Shown piece after piece: positions 43,039-52,519 of a DNA stretch of 64,000 bases. The translations under genes and the position numbers were made by a program. The notes under the pieces are model-generated. The model was not told the origin of the DNA, ran no database searches, and saw only the letters and a program-made list of their open reading frames with translations. This stretch comes from Hyphococcus flavus (GTDB lineage Bacteria; Pseudomonadota; Alphaproteobacteria; Caulobacterales; Parvularculaceae): the NCBI RefSeq assembly GCF_028748065.1, contig NZ_CP118166.1:2433501-2497500 (forward strand), given 5' to 3'. Numbering within the stretch: position 1 is the stretch's first letter; each line of letters begins with the position of its first letter.

Positions 43039-43500
43039 TTATTGCCCGGGTACAGGGCCTTCCTGACCGAGGGCTGAGGGCAGCGTGCCGACATTGCCCA
43101 GAAGCTGCTCCCAGAAATTCAATGTTCGCCCGCGCGTAGGCGTCACGCGAGAAGCGAGCTTTATGTCGTCGCCGTCGTCCAGCGTGTAGTTCTCGATGCT
43201 CTCGACGGTGCTTTCATCGTTGAACTTGATGGCGACAACCTGCCGGACTGTGGTCTCTGGAGTGAAAAAGGCGCGGGCCTGTGTGCGCGAGTACAGATAG
43301 TACCAGGCATCGCGGTCGAACGTGCCGATCATCGAAGGCTCGCCATATTTTGCGAGTATGGAGTCTTTCGTATCGAATCCCGGTTCTGCGTCCAGCGTCT
43401 CCTGGTCGCTCTCCAGAATGTAGCCATGCGCCGATCTGACAGAGACGCAAGCCTGCAGGGTCAGCGGAAAGAGTGCGATGAGGAGCAATCTGAGCATCAT
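43039..43500 (-). CDS. bamE: Outer-membrane assembly lipoprotein BamE
   Basis: A 153-residue lipoprotein with a short signal and lipobox LTLQAC. The BamE/SmpA domain follows: HGYILESDQ, FDTKDSILAKYGEPSMIGTFDRDAWYYLYSRTQARAFFTPETTVRQVVAIKF, then a low-complexity C terminus. It is a subunit of the BAM complex that inserts outer-membrane beta-barrels. It is divergent from the bc1-chaperone gene, a conserved neighbourhood in this class. Confidence 0.9.
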   Translation of the reverse strand: MMLRLLLIALFPLTLQACVSVRSAHGYILESDQETLDAEPGFDTKDSILAKYGEPSMIGTFDRDAWYYLYSRTQARAFFTPETTVRQVVAIKFNDESTVESIENYTLDDGDDIKLASRVTPTRGRTLNFWEQLLGNVGTLPSALGQEGPVPGQ

Positions 43501-43719
43501 GAAAATTACCTTGTACTCATAACCATTCTGTTGCTCAGGCGGCTGCCCGGGCTCAATTTCAATGCCTGTTTAGGGCCTGTTGTAGACCAGTTTTCCGCCA
43601 GGCGGACGCCAAGGGTTGATCCACGACCCAGAGGGGCATAATTGGCCCTTCGATACCAGCGATCGTGACTGGCCGCAAATTCTTTAGGTCGCCGGGAGCA
43701 TCCTGCAGGGAACCCAAGC

Positions 43720-44274
43720 ATGTTCAAATTCCTGTTCAAGAAAGATCCGGCCCATGATGCGGGGCAGGCGCTTTACGCCGCCGCGGTGTCTGAGGCCCGG
43801 AACGAGGCTCTTTATCTTGATGCCGGGGCGCCCGACACCGTGGAAGGACGGTTCGAGATGGTGGCGCTGCATGCCTATCTCATCATGCGGCGGCTAAAAG
43901 GGGATGACGGCGTCCAGAGCAGTGCTTCGAAACGTGTTAGCCAGTGCCTGCTGGACGCCATGTTTGCGAATATGGATGACTCTCTCCGAGAAATGGGGGT
44001 TGGCGATCTCGTCGTCGGGAAAAAAATCCGGAAACTTGGCGAGAACTTTTACGGCCGCATCGGCGCTTATGAAGCCGCTCTTGGTTCGGAGGCGCCTAAA
44101 GACAACCTGACGAAAGCGCTCGGACGTAATATCTTTGGCGATGAAGCGGCTGACGGCGCCAAACGGCTCACGGACTACGTCCTGAGTGTCGATGAGGTCC
44201 TGGCGGCCCAGCCGATCACTCGCGTAGAAGGCGGTATCATTGCCTTTCCCGGTTATCGGGCAGAAGCGCAATGA
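43720..44274 (+). CDS. Ubiquinol-cytochrome c chaperone (Cbp3-like)
   Basis: A 184-residue protein of the Cbp3/UQCC1 family that helps assemble the cytochrome bc1 complex. Helical landmarks are LYAAAVSEARNEALYLDAGAPDTVEGRFEMVALHAYLIMRRLK and CLLDAMFANMDDSLREMGVGDLVVGKKIRKLGENFYGRIGAYEAAL. The latter DMDxxLREMGVGDLxVGKxxxxL pattern is diagnostic. It overlaps the DUF177 gene by 4 bases. Confidence 0.92.
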   Translation: MFKFLFKKDPAHDAGQALYAAAVSEARNEALYLDAGAPDTVEGRFEMVALHAYLIMRRLKGDDGVQSSASKRVSQCLLDAMFANMDDSLREMGVGDLVVGKKIRKLGENFYGRIGAYEAALGSEAPKDNLTKALGRNIFGDEAADGAKRLTDYVLSVDEVLAAQPITRVEGGIIAFPGYRAEAQ

Positions 44275-44822
44275 ATACGGAAAACGACGATCCTGAATTC
44301 AGCCATAAGGTCGATCTTGGCGGTCTGCCGCGCTCCGGCAAGGCGTTTCGTCTTGTCGCTGACAACGTTTCACTCGAAAGAATTGCAACCAGATTGAATG
44401 TTATTTCAGCGGATGCGTTTTCCTGTGACCTGCATCTGCGTGCCAGCCGGCATGAAATTAACATCACGGGAAAAGTCACAGCAACGCTCATTCGCGAATG
44501 CGTCGCCAGTCTTGAGCCGATGGAAGAAGTCATCGACGAGAGTTTTGACGTTGAATTCGCTCGATCCAGTCCGGACAACCTAAGAAAAGAAAATGAAGAC
44601 GGCGAGGCGGTTTATGAAGGAGAGGACATCCCGCCGGAAATTCATGAAGGTGAAATTTTCGATATTGGCGAGTTCGCGGTTCAACAGCTTGCGCTCGCTA
44701 TGAATCCGTTTCCCCGAATGCCAGGCGCGCAAAGTCTGGCGGAAGTTTATGGTCGGGAGGACAATGTCTCTCCATTTGCGGTCCTGGCTGAAAAATTCAA
44801 AAAAAGTGATGAAAATCAATAG
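44271..44822 (+). CDS. DUF177 (YceD) family protein
   Basis: A 183-residue acidic protein of the DUF177/YceD family, which in bacteria and plastids is linked to 23S rRNA accumulation. It has FSHKVDLGGLP at the start, DLHLRASRHEINITGKVTATLIRECVASLEPMEEVID, the conserved CVxSLEP core, and IFDIGEFAVQQLALAMNPFPRMPGA. In many bacteria rpmF follows; here it is followed directly by plsX, the usual alphaproteobacterial arrangement. Confidence 0.9.
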   Translation: MNTENDDPEFSHKVDLGGLPRSGKAFRLVADNVSLERIATRLNVISADAFSCDLHLRASRHEINITGKVTATLIRECVASLEPMEEVIDESFDVEFARSSPDNLRKENEDGEAVYEGEDIPPEIHEGEIFDIGEFAVQQLALAMNPFPRMPGAQSLAEVYGREDNVSPFAVLAEKFKKSDENQ

Positions 44823-44961
44823 TTTTACATATAGCGCTGATGGCTTATATGATGTTTCGTCATGCGTTGCATGAGCGGGCGGGCGCTCATATTCTGCGCC
44901 CCGCCTTTACGGGTTCTGCGATGCAGCGGCGTGATAGGCAATTGGAGTCTTTAGGTTGAAT

Positions 44962-46047
44962 ATGAACGCGACCAACGGCCAGGGGACAGTGCTGGCGATC
45001 GACGCCATGGGCGGCGACGCCGGTCCGAAAGCCGTTATCGACGGCGCCGCTTACGCTGTGCGCAAGGGCCTGAAGTCGCGGTTCGTCTTTTTTGGCGATC
45101 AGGAACAGTTGGAACCTTTGATCGCCAGCGCGCAAGAACTGGCGGGTGCGGAAATCCGCCACACCGATAACGTCGTCGCCATGACTGACAAACCGATGCA
45201 CGTTCTACGGCGTGGCCGCGACACGTCCATGTGGTCGGCTATTGGCGCTGTCGCTGCGGGCGAGGCGCAGGCTGTTGTTTCCGGCGGTAATACAGGCGCG
45301 CTGATGGCGGTTGCGCGAAAACAGCTTGGCATGATCAAGGGTATTGACCGGCCGGCGATTACGGCGCTTTGGCCGACGCCGCGCGGGCGCACCGTTGTGC
45401 TGGACGTTGGCGCGAATGTTGAAGCGAACGAAGATCAACTCGTGCAATTTGCGATCATGGGCGAGGCGTTTTTCCGATCTCTGACGAAGGTGGAAAAGCC
45501 ATCGGTCGGATTGCTCAATGTCGGGGCGGAGGACCTCAAGGGCCATGAACTGATCCGCACGGCGGCGCGCGTCCTGCGCGAGGCTGATCCGGAAATGGAC
45601 TTCAAGGGCTTTGTGGAAGGCAATGACATTTCAAAAGGCACGGTCGATGTGGTCGTCACCGACGGCTTTACCGGCAATGTCGCGTTGAAGTCCGCCGAGG
45701 GCGCCGCTCGTCTTCTTGGCCAGTGGATGAAAGAAACCCTGACCGGCACGCTTAACGCCAAACTGGGCGCGTTGATGATGGCGCCGGGGCTAAGGAAACT
45801 GAAAGACCGGATTGACCCGTCATCTAACAATGGCGGCGTTTTTCTTGGCGTGAACGGCGTTGTCGTGAAAAGTCACGGCGGTTCTGATGCGCGCGGGGTG
45901 GCGAGCGCGATCAAGGTTGCATCCAGCCTTGCCCGGCGGCCGTTCCAGAATGCAATTGCAGAAACCGTGAAAGCGGTTATGGACCGGCGCGAACAATTGA
46001 GCGAAGCGGTTGAGGAAGACCAGACAATAAAAGCGGCGGTAGTATGA
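44962..46047 (+). CDS. plsX: Phosphate acyltransferase PlsX
   Basis: A 361-residue enzyme making acyl-phosphate from acyl-ACP for phospholipid synthesis. It shows [62 protein letters not shown] and [32 protein letters not shown]. The ATG at 44962 follows TAGG; a TTG two codons earlier is possible. Its stop overlaps the fabH start (ATGA). The plsX-fabH pair is conserved in most bacteria. Confidence 0.95.
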   Translation: MNATNGQGTVLAIDAMGGDAGPKAVIDGAAYAVRKGLKSRFVFFGDQEQLEPLIASAQELAGAEIRHTDNVVAMTDKPMHVLRRGRDTSMWSAIGAVAAGEAQAVVSGGNTGALMAVARKQLGMIKGIDRPAITALWPTPRGRTVVLDVGANVEANEDQLVQFAIMGEAFFRSLTKVEKPSVGLLNVGAEDLKGHELIRTAARVLREADPEMDFKGFVEGNDISKGTVDVVVTDGFTGNVALKSAEGAARLLGQWMKETLTGTLNAKLGALMMAPGLRKLKDRIDPSSNNGGVFLGVNGVVVKSHGGSDARGVASAIKVASSLARRPFQNAIAETVKAVMDRREQLSEAVEEDQTIKAAVV

Positions 46048-47015
46048 GTTTAAAAGCGGTTCTGCGAGGGTGCGGCGCTTTTCTTCCTGAAAAAGTTCTG
46101 ACGAATGAAGACCTCTCAAAAAAGGTCGATACCAGCGACGAATGGATACGTGAACGTACAGGCATTCGCGAACGCCACATTGCGTCCGACGGCGAGTTGA
46201 CATCGGACCTTGCGGCGAATGCGGCGCGTGTAGCATTGAAAGATGCGGATCTCGCACCTGAAGACATCGATCTTATTATTGTGGCGACGACGACGCCTGA
46301 CCTGACGTTTCCGTCTACGGCGGCGATTGTTCAGGCCAAGCTCGGCGCCGGGGCCGGCGCGGCGTTCGATATTCAGGCAGTGTGCACCGGATTTGTTTAT
46401 GCGCTTTCGACCGCTGAAAAGTTCTTGATCAGCGGTCAGCACAAGCGCGCGCTGGTCATCGGCGCTGAAACATTCTCGCGCATTCTCGACTGGGAAGACC
46501 GGGCCACATGCGTATTGTTCGGCGATGGCGCCGGCGCGTTCATTCTTGAGGCGCAGGAAGCAACTGACGCGGGCGAACGCGGCATGATGGCGAGTTATTT
46601 GCGCTGCGACGGAAACCTCGTCGACCTGCTTTACGTGGATGGCGGCGTATCCTCATCTCAAACCGTTGGCCATGTGCGGATGCAGGGCAACAAGGTTTTC
46701 CGCGAAGCCGTTACGCGTATCTCGCAGGCCATGGTAAGCGTGTGTGAAGAGGCGAATGTGCCAGTTACCGACATTGATTGGTTCGTGCCGCATCAGGCAA
46801 ATGAACGGATCATTCAAGGGGTGGTGAAAAAACTCGATTTGCGGCCCGATCAGGTTGTTTCCACAATCTCCGGCCAGGGCAATACGTCGGCGGCGTCAAT
46901 CCCGCTTGCTTATTGCGCAGGGGTTGCTGACGGGCGAATCAAGACCGGTGACCTGGTGCTTTTCGAGGCCATGGGCGGGGGCCTCACCTGGGGCGCCGCG
47001 CTGATGCGAGTCTGA
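46044..47015 (+). CDS. fabH: Beta-ketoacyl-ACP synthase III
   Basis: A 323-residue condensing enzyme starting type II fatty-acid synthesis. The catalytic triad is complete: C114 in [14 protein letters not shown]250 in [11 protein letters not shown] and N280 in GQGNTSAAS. The length is normal. It is translated with plsX. A 94-base gap precedes ihfA. Confidence 0.96.
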   Translation: MSLKAVLRGCGAFLPEKVLTNEDLSKKVDTSDEWIRERTGIRERHIASDGELTSDLAANAARVALKDADLAPEDIDLIIVATTTPDLTFPSTAAIVQAKLGAGAGAAFDIQAVCTGFVYALSTAEKFLISGQHKRALVIGAETFSRILDWEDRATCVLFGDGAGAFILEAQEATDAGERGMMASYLRCDGNLVDLLYVDGGVSSSQTVGHVRMQGNKVFREAVTRISQAMVSVCEEANVPVTDIDWFVPHQANERIIQGVVKKLDLRPDQVVSTISGQGNTSAASIPLAYCAGVADGRIKTGDLVLFEAMGGGLTWGAALMRV

Positions 47016-47109
47016 ATAACACGCAATATATTTCAAAGGGTTATTGACCAAACCGGCGCCGCGCTATTAACCTTACAGGCTTGGGGCGACCATTGCTGGA
47101 AGGGCGAGG

Positions 47110-47427
47110 ATGACAGCGAAAACAATCACCCGGGCGGACCTGACCGACGCAGTTTATCGTTCGCTTGGGATATCGCGTAACGAATCAGCCGCCTTTGTTG
47201 AGCGCATTCTGGACGAAGTGGCGGGAACGCTCGAAAAGGGCGACACGGTGAAAATTTCCTCTTTCGGAACTTTTTCCGTCCGTGACAAAAAACTCCGCAT
47301 GGGACGCAACCCAAAGACCGGTGAAGAAGTGCCGATTGCGCCGCGCCGTGTTATTACGTTCCGCGCGTCTCATGTATTAAAAGACCAGATTAACACGACC
47401 CACCGGCAAGCGAAGGCCGCTGAGTAA
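47110..47427 (+). CDS. ihfA: Integration host factor alpha subunit
   Basis: A 105-residue HU/IHF-family DNA-bending protein: [80 protein letters not shown]. The IHF-alpha-type [26 protein letters not shown] is clear, and the Pro that intercalates DNA is in GRNPKTG. The neighbouring merR gene is the usual partner in alphaproteobacteria. Confidence 0.95.
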   Translation: MTAKTITRADLTDAVYRSLGISRNESAAFVERILDEVAGTLEKGDTVKISSFGTFSVRDKKLRMGRNPKTGEEVPIAPRRVITFRASHVLKDQINTTHRQAKAAE

Positions 47428-47484
47428 GATAAACCTGAACGCTTTGGGCCAATTTTTTTTGGCTGCAAACTAAAGAGCTGGGCA

Positions 47485-48015
47485 ATGTCCGTGGCGAAAT
47501 CCGCCGATGCTTTCCGAACGATCTCAGAAGCAGCCAAAGAGCTGGATGTTCCCCAGCATGTGTTGCGACACTGGGAAGAAGTATTCGGACAGGTGCGCCC
47601 CATGCGCCGGGCTGGCGGGCGGCGGTATTATCGCCCGCTCGATATAGATTTGCTGCGCGGTATTCGCGTGCTGCTTTATGACCAGCGCTACACAACCAAG
47701 GGCGTTCAAAAAATCTTCAAGGACGAAGGTGCCAAATACATTTCCGAACTGGGTCGTCGCGCGGCCGCGGGGGAGGTGATCGACGTCCGCCCGATTATCG
47801 ATGAGGACGGCGGGCCGGATGTGCTCGAACTGGGCGCCGACGATGCGGTCAAATCAGAGCGGTCGCTGACGCCAGAGATGCGCCGTACGCTGCAGGCGTT
47901 GCTGTCGCGCCTTGAAACGGTTCAGGATGCACTTGATGAAGCGGCGCTGGCGCTCGAAGCCATTGAAGCGGATGATGATCGTGCCTCCGGAACGCGCCAA
48001 AACGCTGCTGAATAG
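47485..48015 (+). CDS. MerR-family transcriptional regulator
   Basis: A 176-residue regulator with the MerR winged helix at the N terminus: [56 protein letters not shown], followed by a dimerisation coil and an acidic C terminus without the Cys ligands of metal-sensing members. It is the conserved ihfA neighbour in alphaproteobacteria, but its targets are unknown. Its stop lies 3 bases from that of the converging hydrolase. Confidence 0.92.
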   Translation: MSVAKSADAFRTISEAAKELDVPQHVLRHWEEVFGQVRPMRRAGGRRYYRPLDIDLLRGIRVLLYDQRYTTKGVQKIFKDEGAKYISELGRRAAAGEVIDVRPIIDEDGGPDVLELGADDAVKSERSLTPEMRRTLQALLSRLETVQDALDEAALALEAIEADDDRASGTRQNAAE

Positions 48016-48018
48016 TTT

Positions 48019-49140
48019 TTAGTCCATGCTTTCGTTATTCAAGCGTTTGTCCAGCCAGGCGCCGAGTATTTCCAGCAAATCTGGCGACAGCGTATTTTCA
48101 AGACCTGCATATTCCGCAGGCAACCCCGTTCGCGCTTTTTGCATGATATGATTGGCGTCAGGAATAATCCTGACTGTTACATCGCTGCTTGGCGCTTGAC
48201 GCAAATATTGTTCGATGGCTTCGAGGTGATGTTCCGGCGGCGAGATCGGGTCAAGCCCTCCGCCGATGGCGAGAATGGGAACGTCAAGCGACGAATAAAT
48301 AGGTTCGGGATCAAAACGCAAATTCGATTGATACCAGGGCCCTAGAAACATTTCGATGCGGCCCTCCAAAGTCTCCGGCACAAACGAGTAGGGCGGAATC
48401 AAAGCGCGGCCCGGACCTTTCAAAAAAACAGCTAGACGATCACGTGTTGCCGGCGCCTCCGGATTGCTGGTGACAATGCTGATATACTCAGCAAAAAGCG
48501 TACGGTATTGATCGGCGCGATCACCGGTGACCCCCGAAATTTCCAGTGCTTTTTCCAATTGTAGGGAAAGCGTTTCAACGCCACTGAGGCCCGGCGCGGA
48601 AATCAGGACCGCGAAAGCTGCACTATCGACGGCGTTCGCCGTCATAGCAGCGACAGCGCCCCCTTGGCTCATGCCTATAAATCCGATCTGGTTCGGGTCA
48701 ATGCGGGGATCGTTTTTGAGTGTTTCAAAAATCGCTGCGGCGTCGTTGCTTAAATCATTCCAGCTTGCTTTAAAATAATCGCCGCCTGAGCCGCCGACGC
48801 CACGATCGTCAAACCGCGCTGATGCGATACCGCGCCGCTCCAAGACATCCGCTAATACGGTGAAGCTTTTGTGTCCGGCGAAACTTTGGTTGCGGTCATT
48901 AGGACCCGCTACTGACAATAAAATGGCTGCTGGTGCAGGGCTTTTGATGTCCGGTATTATTAGTTCTCCCGCCAGCGTCACGCCATGACTTTGAACTTGC
49001 AGAGTCTCAGCTTTGTAAGGCTGGGGAACGCTCGTAACTTGGGGTTGTTTTGTCGTCCCGTTGTTTTGGTGAAAAAGTAAAAAGCCTGCGCCAGCTGCGA
49101 GAACCAGCAGAAAGATAACTATAGGGAATAATCGGCTCAT
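48019..49140 (-). CDS. Exported alpha/beta-hydrolase
   Basis: A 373-residue protein with an N-terminal signal or anchor helix (LFPIVIFLLVLAAGAGFLLF), a short linker and a hydrolase domain: ARFDDRGVGGSGG, the nucleophile elbow IGFIGMSQGGAVA, the acid in IGGGLDPISPPE and the His in IPDANHIMQKA. This is the BAAT/PHB-depolymerase-like or DUF3887-like group, possibly a peptidase or esterase. It is followed upstream by the HTH gene, 3 bases apart, and probably belongs to the same transcript. Confidence 0.8.
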   Translation of the reverse strand: MSRLFPIVIFLLVLAAGAGFLLFHQNNGTTKQPQVTSVPQPYKAETLQVQSHGVTLAGELIIPDIKSPAPAAILLSVAGPNDRNQSFAGHKSFTVLADVLERRGIASARFDDRGVGGSGGDYFKASWNDLSNDAAAIFETLKNDPRIDPNQIGFIGMSQGGAVAAMTANAVDSAAFAVLISAPGLSGVETLSLQLEKALEISGVTGDRADQYRTLFAEYISIVTSNPEAPATRDRLAVFLKGPGRALIPPYSFVPETLEGRIEMFLGPWYQSNLRFDPEPIYSSLDVPILAIGGGLDPISPPEHHLEAIEQYLRQAPSSDVTVRIIPDANHIMQKARTGLPAEYAGLENTLSPDLLEILGAWLDKRLNNESMD

Positions 49141-49143
49141 TGG

Positions 49144-49341
49144 TTACTCTTCTGATGAAAAAATAAATGCTTCGGTGATGACAACGTCGAGCGCGGCGGA
49201 GATTCGATAGGCAAGAGTAATGCTTGGGTCATGCTTGCCGTTTTCAATCGTGTTGATTGCTTGCCGCGAGACGTTGACTGCATTCGCGAGGTCGGCTTGC
49301 GACCATTTTTTTCGCGCACGCAATTCGCGTAGCCGGTTCAT
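49144..49341 (-). CDS. Small XRE-family transcriptional regulator
   Basis: A 65-residue helix-turn-helix protein: MNRLRELRARKKWSQADLANAVNVSRQAINTIENGKHDPSITLAYRISAALDVVITEAFIFSSEE. This is the YozG/Xre group of minimal Cro-like repressors. The start at 49341 is set by the ATGA overlap with the upstream membrane-protein gene; longer frames continue into it. It is an operon of membrane protein, regulator and hydrolase, with the regulator likely controlling it. Confidence 0.88.
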   Translation of the reverse strand: MNRLRELRARKKWSQADLANAVNVSRQAINTIENGKHDPSITLAYRISAALDVVITEAFIFSSEE

Positions 49342-49679
49342 AACCGCGCGCGCCATGACAATGCTCCGTATGCGATTAAAAAAATGCCGACTGACAAAGC
49401 CCAAGGTTCCAGCGGCAGCGCCATCCATGCAAAAGCGTGCGCTGCATAAGTGAGGAGCGCCGTGGCGAGGGCGGCGACGGCGCCGGCGGTGAGCGCTATT
49501 GCGCGTTTGACCTCATCACGTGTTGCGATGAACGCCGCCACGAGACCGAACAGGGCGATGAGCGACGCCAAAGACAAAATACCGGTCCAGAAGGGCGGGT
49601 CATCGACGCGGGCCGCCATGAGAAAAGTCGACACATGCGCCGCATAAAGGGCGAGAAAGCCCGCAATCCATTTTGCCAT
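49338..49679 (-). CDS. Small four-helix membrane protein
   Basis: A 113-residue hydrophobic protein with about four predicted membrane helices (ILSLASLIALFGLVAAFIAT, AIALTAGAVAALATALLTYAAHAFAWMAL, WALSVGIFLIAYGAL among them) and no soluble domain. Small integral membrane proteins paired with a minimal Xre regulator are common, for example DUF2178-like, but no family can be named. It is first in the operon with the regulator. Confidence 0.65.
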   Translation of the reverse strand: MAKWIAGFLALYAAHVSTFLMAARVDDPPFWTGILSLASLIALFGLVAAFIATRDEVKRAIALTAGAVAALATALLTYAAHAFAWMALPLEPWALSVGIFLIAYGALSWRARL

Positions 49680-49727
49680 CGCATTGGCTCCTGGTTACTA
49701 CAGCCGTGGATATCGCGTATTCATGAC

Positions 49728-49758
49728 ATTATATCAAGAATATACGACATATTGACAA
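49728..49758 (-). promoter_or_regulatory. Candidate promoter of the membrane protein/XRE operon
   Basis: On the minus strand TATAAT (49733-49728) is preceded, after 19 bases, by TTGTCA (49758-49753). The region is AT-rich, with GTATTC and GAATATAC arms around it that may be the operator of the XRE regulator. The spacing is longer than ideal, so this is tentative. Confidence 0.35.
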
Positions 49759-49886
49759 AAACAATGGACAAAAAGTGGATGCGGCATCACGGCCGGCGCT
49801 TTTTCCTGAAGCGGCTTTTGTTTTTAGTTTTGAAGATTATAGTCCGCCGCTCGCGCGGGAGCCGATGGTCCCGTCGCGAAAGAGGT

Positions 49887-49963
49887 CGGAGCGTAGCGCA
49901 GCCTGGTAGCGCACTTCACTGGGGGTGAAGGGGTCGCTGGTTCGAGTCCAGTCGCTCCGACCA
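49887..49963 (+). tRNA. tRNA-Pro (GGG)
   Basis: A 77-base cloverleaf. Acceptor CGGAGCG pairs with CGCTCCG; D-arm GCGCAGCCTGGTAGCGC; anticodon stem CTTCA/TGAAG around loop CTGGGGG with anticodon GGG; T-arm CGCTGGTTCGAGTCCAG. The CCA is encoded (49961-49963). It reads CCC and CCU proline codons. Confidence 0.95.
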
Positions 49964-49975
49964 TTTCTCATAGAA

Positions 49976-50365
49976 TTAAACCTCAACCCGCGTCCTGCGC
50001 CAGCGGTTGGCGCTGCTTGAACCTGTAAGGCGCCGGTCGAGGCGGTAGAGGCTTGCGACCTCGCATTGCGGGCGCGCCTGTTTCACGAAATTCGCGGCGT
50101 CTTCATCGCTGCGACCCGGAAAGTCGTGGGTATAGCCGCCTGTGAACCCTGTCGCGACGCCGGCGGCGTCCATGGTCGCGTTGTCGCTTCCGTCCGCGCA
50201 GCGCGCGTACATGACTTCATATTTTTGCGCTATGCCGATCATGCCCTGCAGCTCGAGCAGGGGATCACGCCGTAAATCTTCCGGTTTCATGATGAACGCC
50301 GCGCCCGCAATTGCGAGAATGGCGGGGATCGCCGCGTAACCCGGCAGATCGATTTCATAGGCCAT
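49976..50365 (-). CDS. Hypothetical membrane-anchored protein
   Basis: A 129-residue protein with one hydrophobic segment near the N terminus (GYAAIPAILAIAGAAFIM) and a soluble C-terminal part with two Cys (YARCADGSD and ARPQCEVASLY) that could form a disulfide in the periplasm. No family is recognised. A GGGGG-containing leader precedes the start. It ends 12 bases beyond the tRNA gene, on the opposite strand. It could be a genuine but lineage-specific gene. Confidence 0.5.
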   Translation of the reverse strand: MAYEIDLPGYAAIPAILAIAGAAFIMKPEDLRRDPLLELQGMIGIAQKYEVMYARCADGSDNATMDAAGVATGFTGGYTHDFPGRSDEDAANFVKQARPQCEVASLYRLDRRLTGSSSANRWRRTRVEV

Positions 50366-50798
50366 GAGCCATACCCCCTCGTGGCTTGCGGTTCGCCGTA
50401 ACGATTTGAAATTAAAGCGCCGGAATTAGAGCGGGATTAATGAAATGGGTTGGATTGCTCAAATCGCGGCTCGACCGGTGAAGCTCCGTACACGTCAAAG
50501 GCGAGGAGCCACCTGAAAATTACAACGTATTTGATGAAAATCTTCATCAAACCCGCCTTTGGTGGAAGGTTATCCCCGCGTTTGCGGGCGGCTTTATGAT
50601 GCCGCTCATGAAATTTTATATCGTCAGCACTGTCATGCCGGAACGTGCGAAAGCACGTGCCGCATTTGCGCGCGCATACGGAATTCATCAGGGAAAAAAT
50701 TTGTACAAAATTCTTGGCGGTGTTTTGTACAATAATCGGCTGCGGGCCTTGCGTCACGCCAAAGCGAAGAGGCGAGACGCGCCCCTCACGCAACACTT
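50366..50798. other. Intergenic region with a double palindrome
   Basis: These 433 bases contain no convincing gene. ORFs on both strands here have no family features and run into the antisense of the acyl-CoA dehydrogenase. Notable contents are TGATGAAAATCTTCATCA (50531-50548), a palindrome, and the TTGTACAA pair at 50701-50732. Confidence 0.5.
50701..50732. promoter_or_regulatory. Paired TTGTACAA palindromes
   Basis: TTGTACAAAA (50701-50710) and TTTTGTACAA (50723-50732) are a perfect 10-bp inverted repeat with a 12-bp spacer. Each arm contains the self-palindrome TTGTACAA, and the two are 24 bp apart. This looks like a double operator for a dimeric regulator, but no regulator gene adjoins it. 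Confidence 0.45.
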
Positions 50799-52454
50799 TT
50801 ATGCAACGGGCGAGGCCCGTTCAACAATGGCGCGCGCATTGATGTTGGCGGTGACAGCACCAAAGGCGAGCGATTTGTGTTGCGGGTCGAGCCGCGCATT
50901 GCAGAAGCCGTCGAAGACTTCGCCCGGCGCGGTTTTGAGAAGCGCCGCAGCCTGCAGCGCGAGCGCCATGTCCTCGGCGAAGGCCCGTGCGGTTCCTTCG
51001 TTAAGCGCGCCCGGTTTGAACCAGCGTTCAAGTGCAGTGATATGCGCGTCGAGATGAGCATTGGCGTCGCGCGCGGCGGCGATTTCCGCGCGCACGGCCT
51101 CAAGGCTCGCCGGTTCGCGGCCAATGGCGCGCAATATGTCGAGCGCGATGACATTGCCGGACCCTTCCCAGATGGCGTTCAGCGGCGCGCCGCGGAACAT
51201 GCGTGGCATGGGGCTTTCTTCGACGAAGCCCGCGCCGCCGTGACACTCGAGCGCTTCATAAACGACACCCGGCTGGCGCTTGCAGATCCAGTATTTGGCG
51301 ATGGGCGTCGCCAGCCGCATGAATGCGGCCTCAGCTTCGTCATCCGTTGCGGCGTCAAAACTGCGCGCAATGCGAAAGGCGAGAGCGGTTGCGGCTTCGG
51401 CTTCAAGCGCGAGATCGGCGAGGACGTTGGTCATGGCCGGCTGATCAATCAGTTTTTTCTGAAACGCCGTTCGGTGCGCCGCATGCCACATCGCTTCACG
51501 CACGGCGCCGCGCATGCCGCCGGCGGAGCCGACGATGCAGTCAAGCCGCGTATGCTGCACCATGTCGATAATGGTGCGAACGCCGCGGCCTTCCTCGCCG
51601 ACTCGCCGCGCATACGCGCCGTGGTATTCGATTTCAGAAGACGCGTTGGAGCGGTCGCCGAGCTTGTCTTTCAGCCGCATGATGTGAAACGCGTTGCGCG
51701 TGCCGTCCGGGCGCCAGCGCGGCACAATAAAACAGGTAACACCCGCTTCCGTCTGCGCCAGCGTCAAAAACGCGTCGCACATAGGCGCGGAGCAGAACCA
51801 TTTGTGCCCGGTCAATTCATATTCGTCATCAACGATATGCGCGGCGACAGTCGTATTGGCGCGAATGTCAGACCCGCCCTGTTTTTCCGTCATGGCCATG
51901 CCCATGGTGGCGGCTTTTTTGTCCGCAGCCGGAATAAATCGCGGATCGTAAGCATGGGCGGTGACGCGCGGGGCCCATTCCATCGCCACATCCGGCGCAT
52001 GGCGCAAGGCGGGCACAACGGCGTAGGTCATGGACATGGGGCAACAGACGCCGCCATCTGCCTGACCCATCAAATACAGCAGCGCCGAATGAAGCACATG
52101 CCCGGCTTCTTTGGCGGTCCAGGCGGCGCCGGAAACGCCGGCAGAAAGGCCGAGGTCCATCAGTTGATGATAGGCCGGATGAAACTCCACCTCGTCGAGG
52201 CGATGGCCGTAACGGTCGAAGCTTTTCAGTTGCGGCGGATTTTTGTTCGCCTGACGCGCCCATTCAAAGACCTCCGCCGAGCCGCAGCGCGCACCGAAAG
52301 CGGCAAGGTGTTCACTATGCGCCGCGCCGCCGTTTTTTTCGACGGCGTTTTTCAGCGCCCTGTCGGTTTCGAAAAGATTGACGTCTTCACATGGCGGCGG
52401 CTGGTTCGCCACGTCATGGGTTTCAAGATCGGCGAGGGGGCGGTGATGAGTCAT
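50799..52454 (-). CDS. AidB-like acyl-CoA dehydrogenase
   Basis: A 551-residue flavoprotein, longer than standard acyl-CoA dehydrogenases and matching the AidB/DNA-alkylation-response group: NQPPPCEDVNLFETDRALKNAVEKNGG at the start, SMTYAVVPALR, MAMTEKQGGSDIRANTT at the FAD domain, HGAYARRVGEEGRGVRTIIDMVQHTRLDCIVGSAGGMR and YEALECHGGAGFVEESPMPRMFRGAPLNAIWEGSGNVIALDILRA. AidB is induced by alkylation stress in Escherichia coli, though other members are metabolic. No ada or alkB gene is nearby. Confidence 0.88.
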   Translation of the reverse strand: MTHHRPLADLETHDVANQPPPCEDVNLFETDRALKNAVEKNGGAAHSEHLAAFGARCGSAEVFEWARQANKNPPQLKSFDRYGHRLDEVEFHPAYHQLMDLGLSAGVSGAAWTAKEAGHVLHSALLYLMGQADGGVCCPMSMTYAVVPALRHAPDVAMEWAPRVTAHAYDPRFIPAADKKAATMGMAMTEKQGGSDIRANTTVAAHIVDDEYELTGHKWFCSAPMCDAFLTLAQTEAGVTCFIVPRWRPDGTRNAFHIMRLKDKLGDRSNASSEIEYHGAYARRVGEEGRGVRTIIDMVQHTRLDCIVGSAGGMRGAVREAMWHAAHRTAFQKKLIDQPAMTNVLADLALEAEAATALAFRIARSFDAATDDEAEAAFMRLATPIAKYWICKRQPGVVYEALECHGGAGFVEESPMPRMFRGAPLNAIWEGSGNVIALDILRAIGREPASLEAVRAEIAAARDANAHLDAHITALERWFKPGALNEGTARAFAEDMALALQAAALLKTAPGEVFDGFCNARLDPQHKSLAFGAVTANINARAIVERASPVA

Positions 52455-52519
52455 ACATGCAGCTTATCCCAAGCTGGCTGCTTCGAAAATGCTTCCATGC
52501 AGCAGAAATACGGCGGGCT

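Noticed and set aside
47447-47463. GCCAA-T-rich-TTGGC as terminator of ihfA
   Set aside because: Stem of only about five weak pairs with the T run in the loop rather than after it.
50596-51057. Plus-strand ORF in the region before the AidB-like gene
   Set aside because: The first half has no family features and the second half is antisense to the AidB-like C terminus; kept as intergenic.
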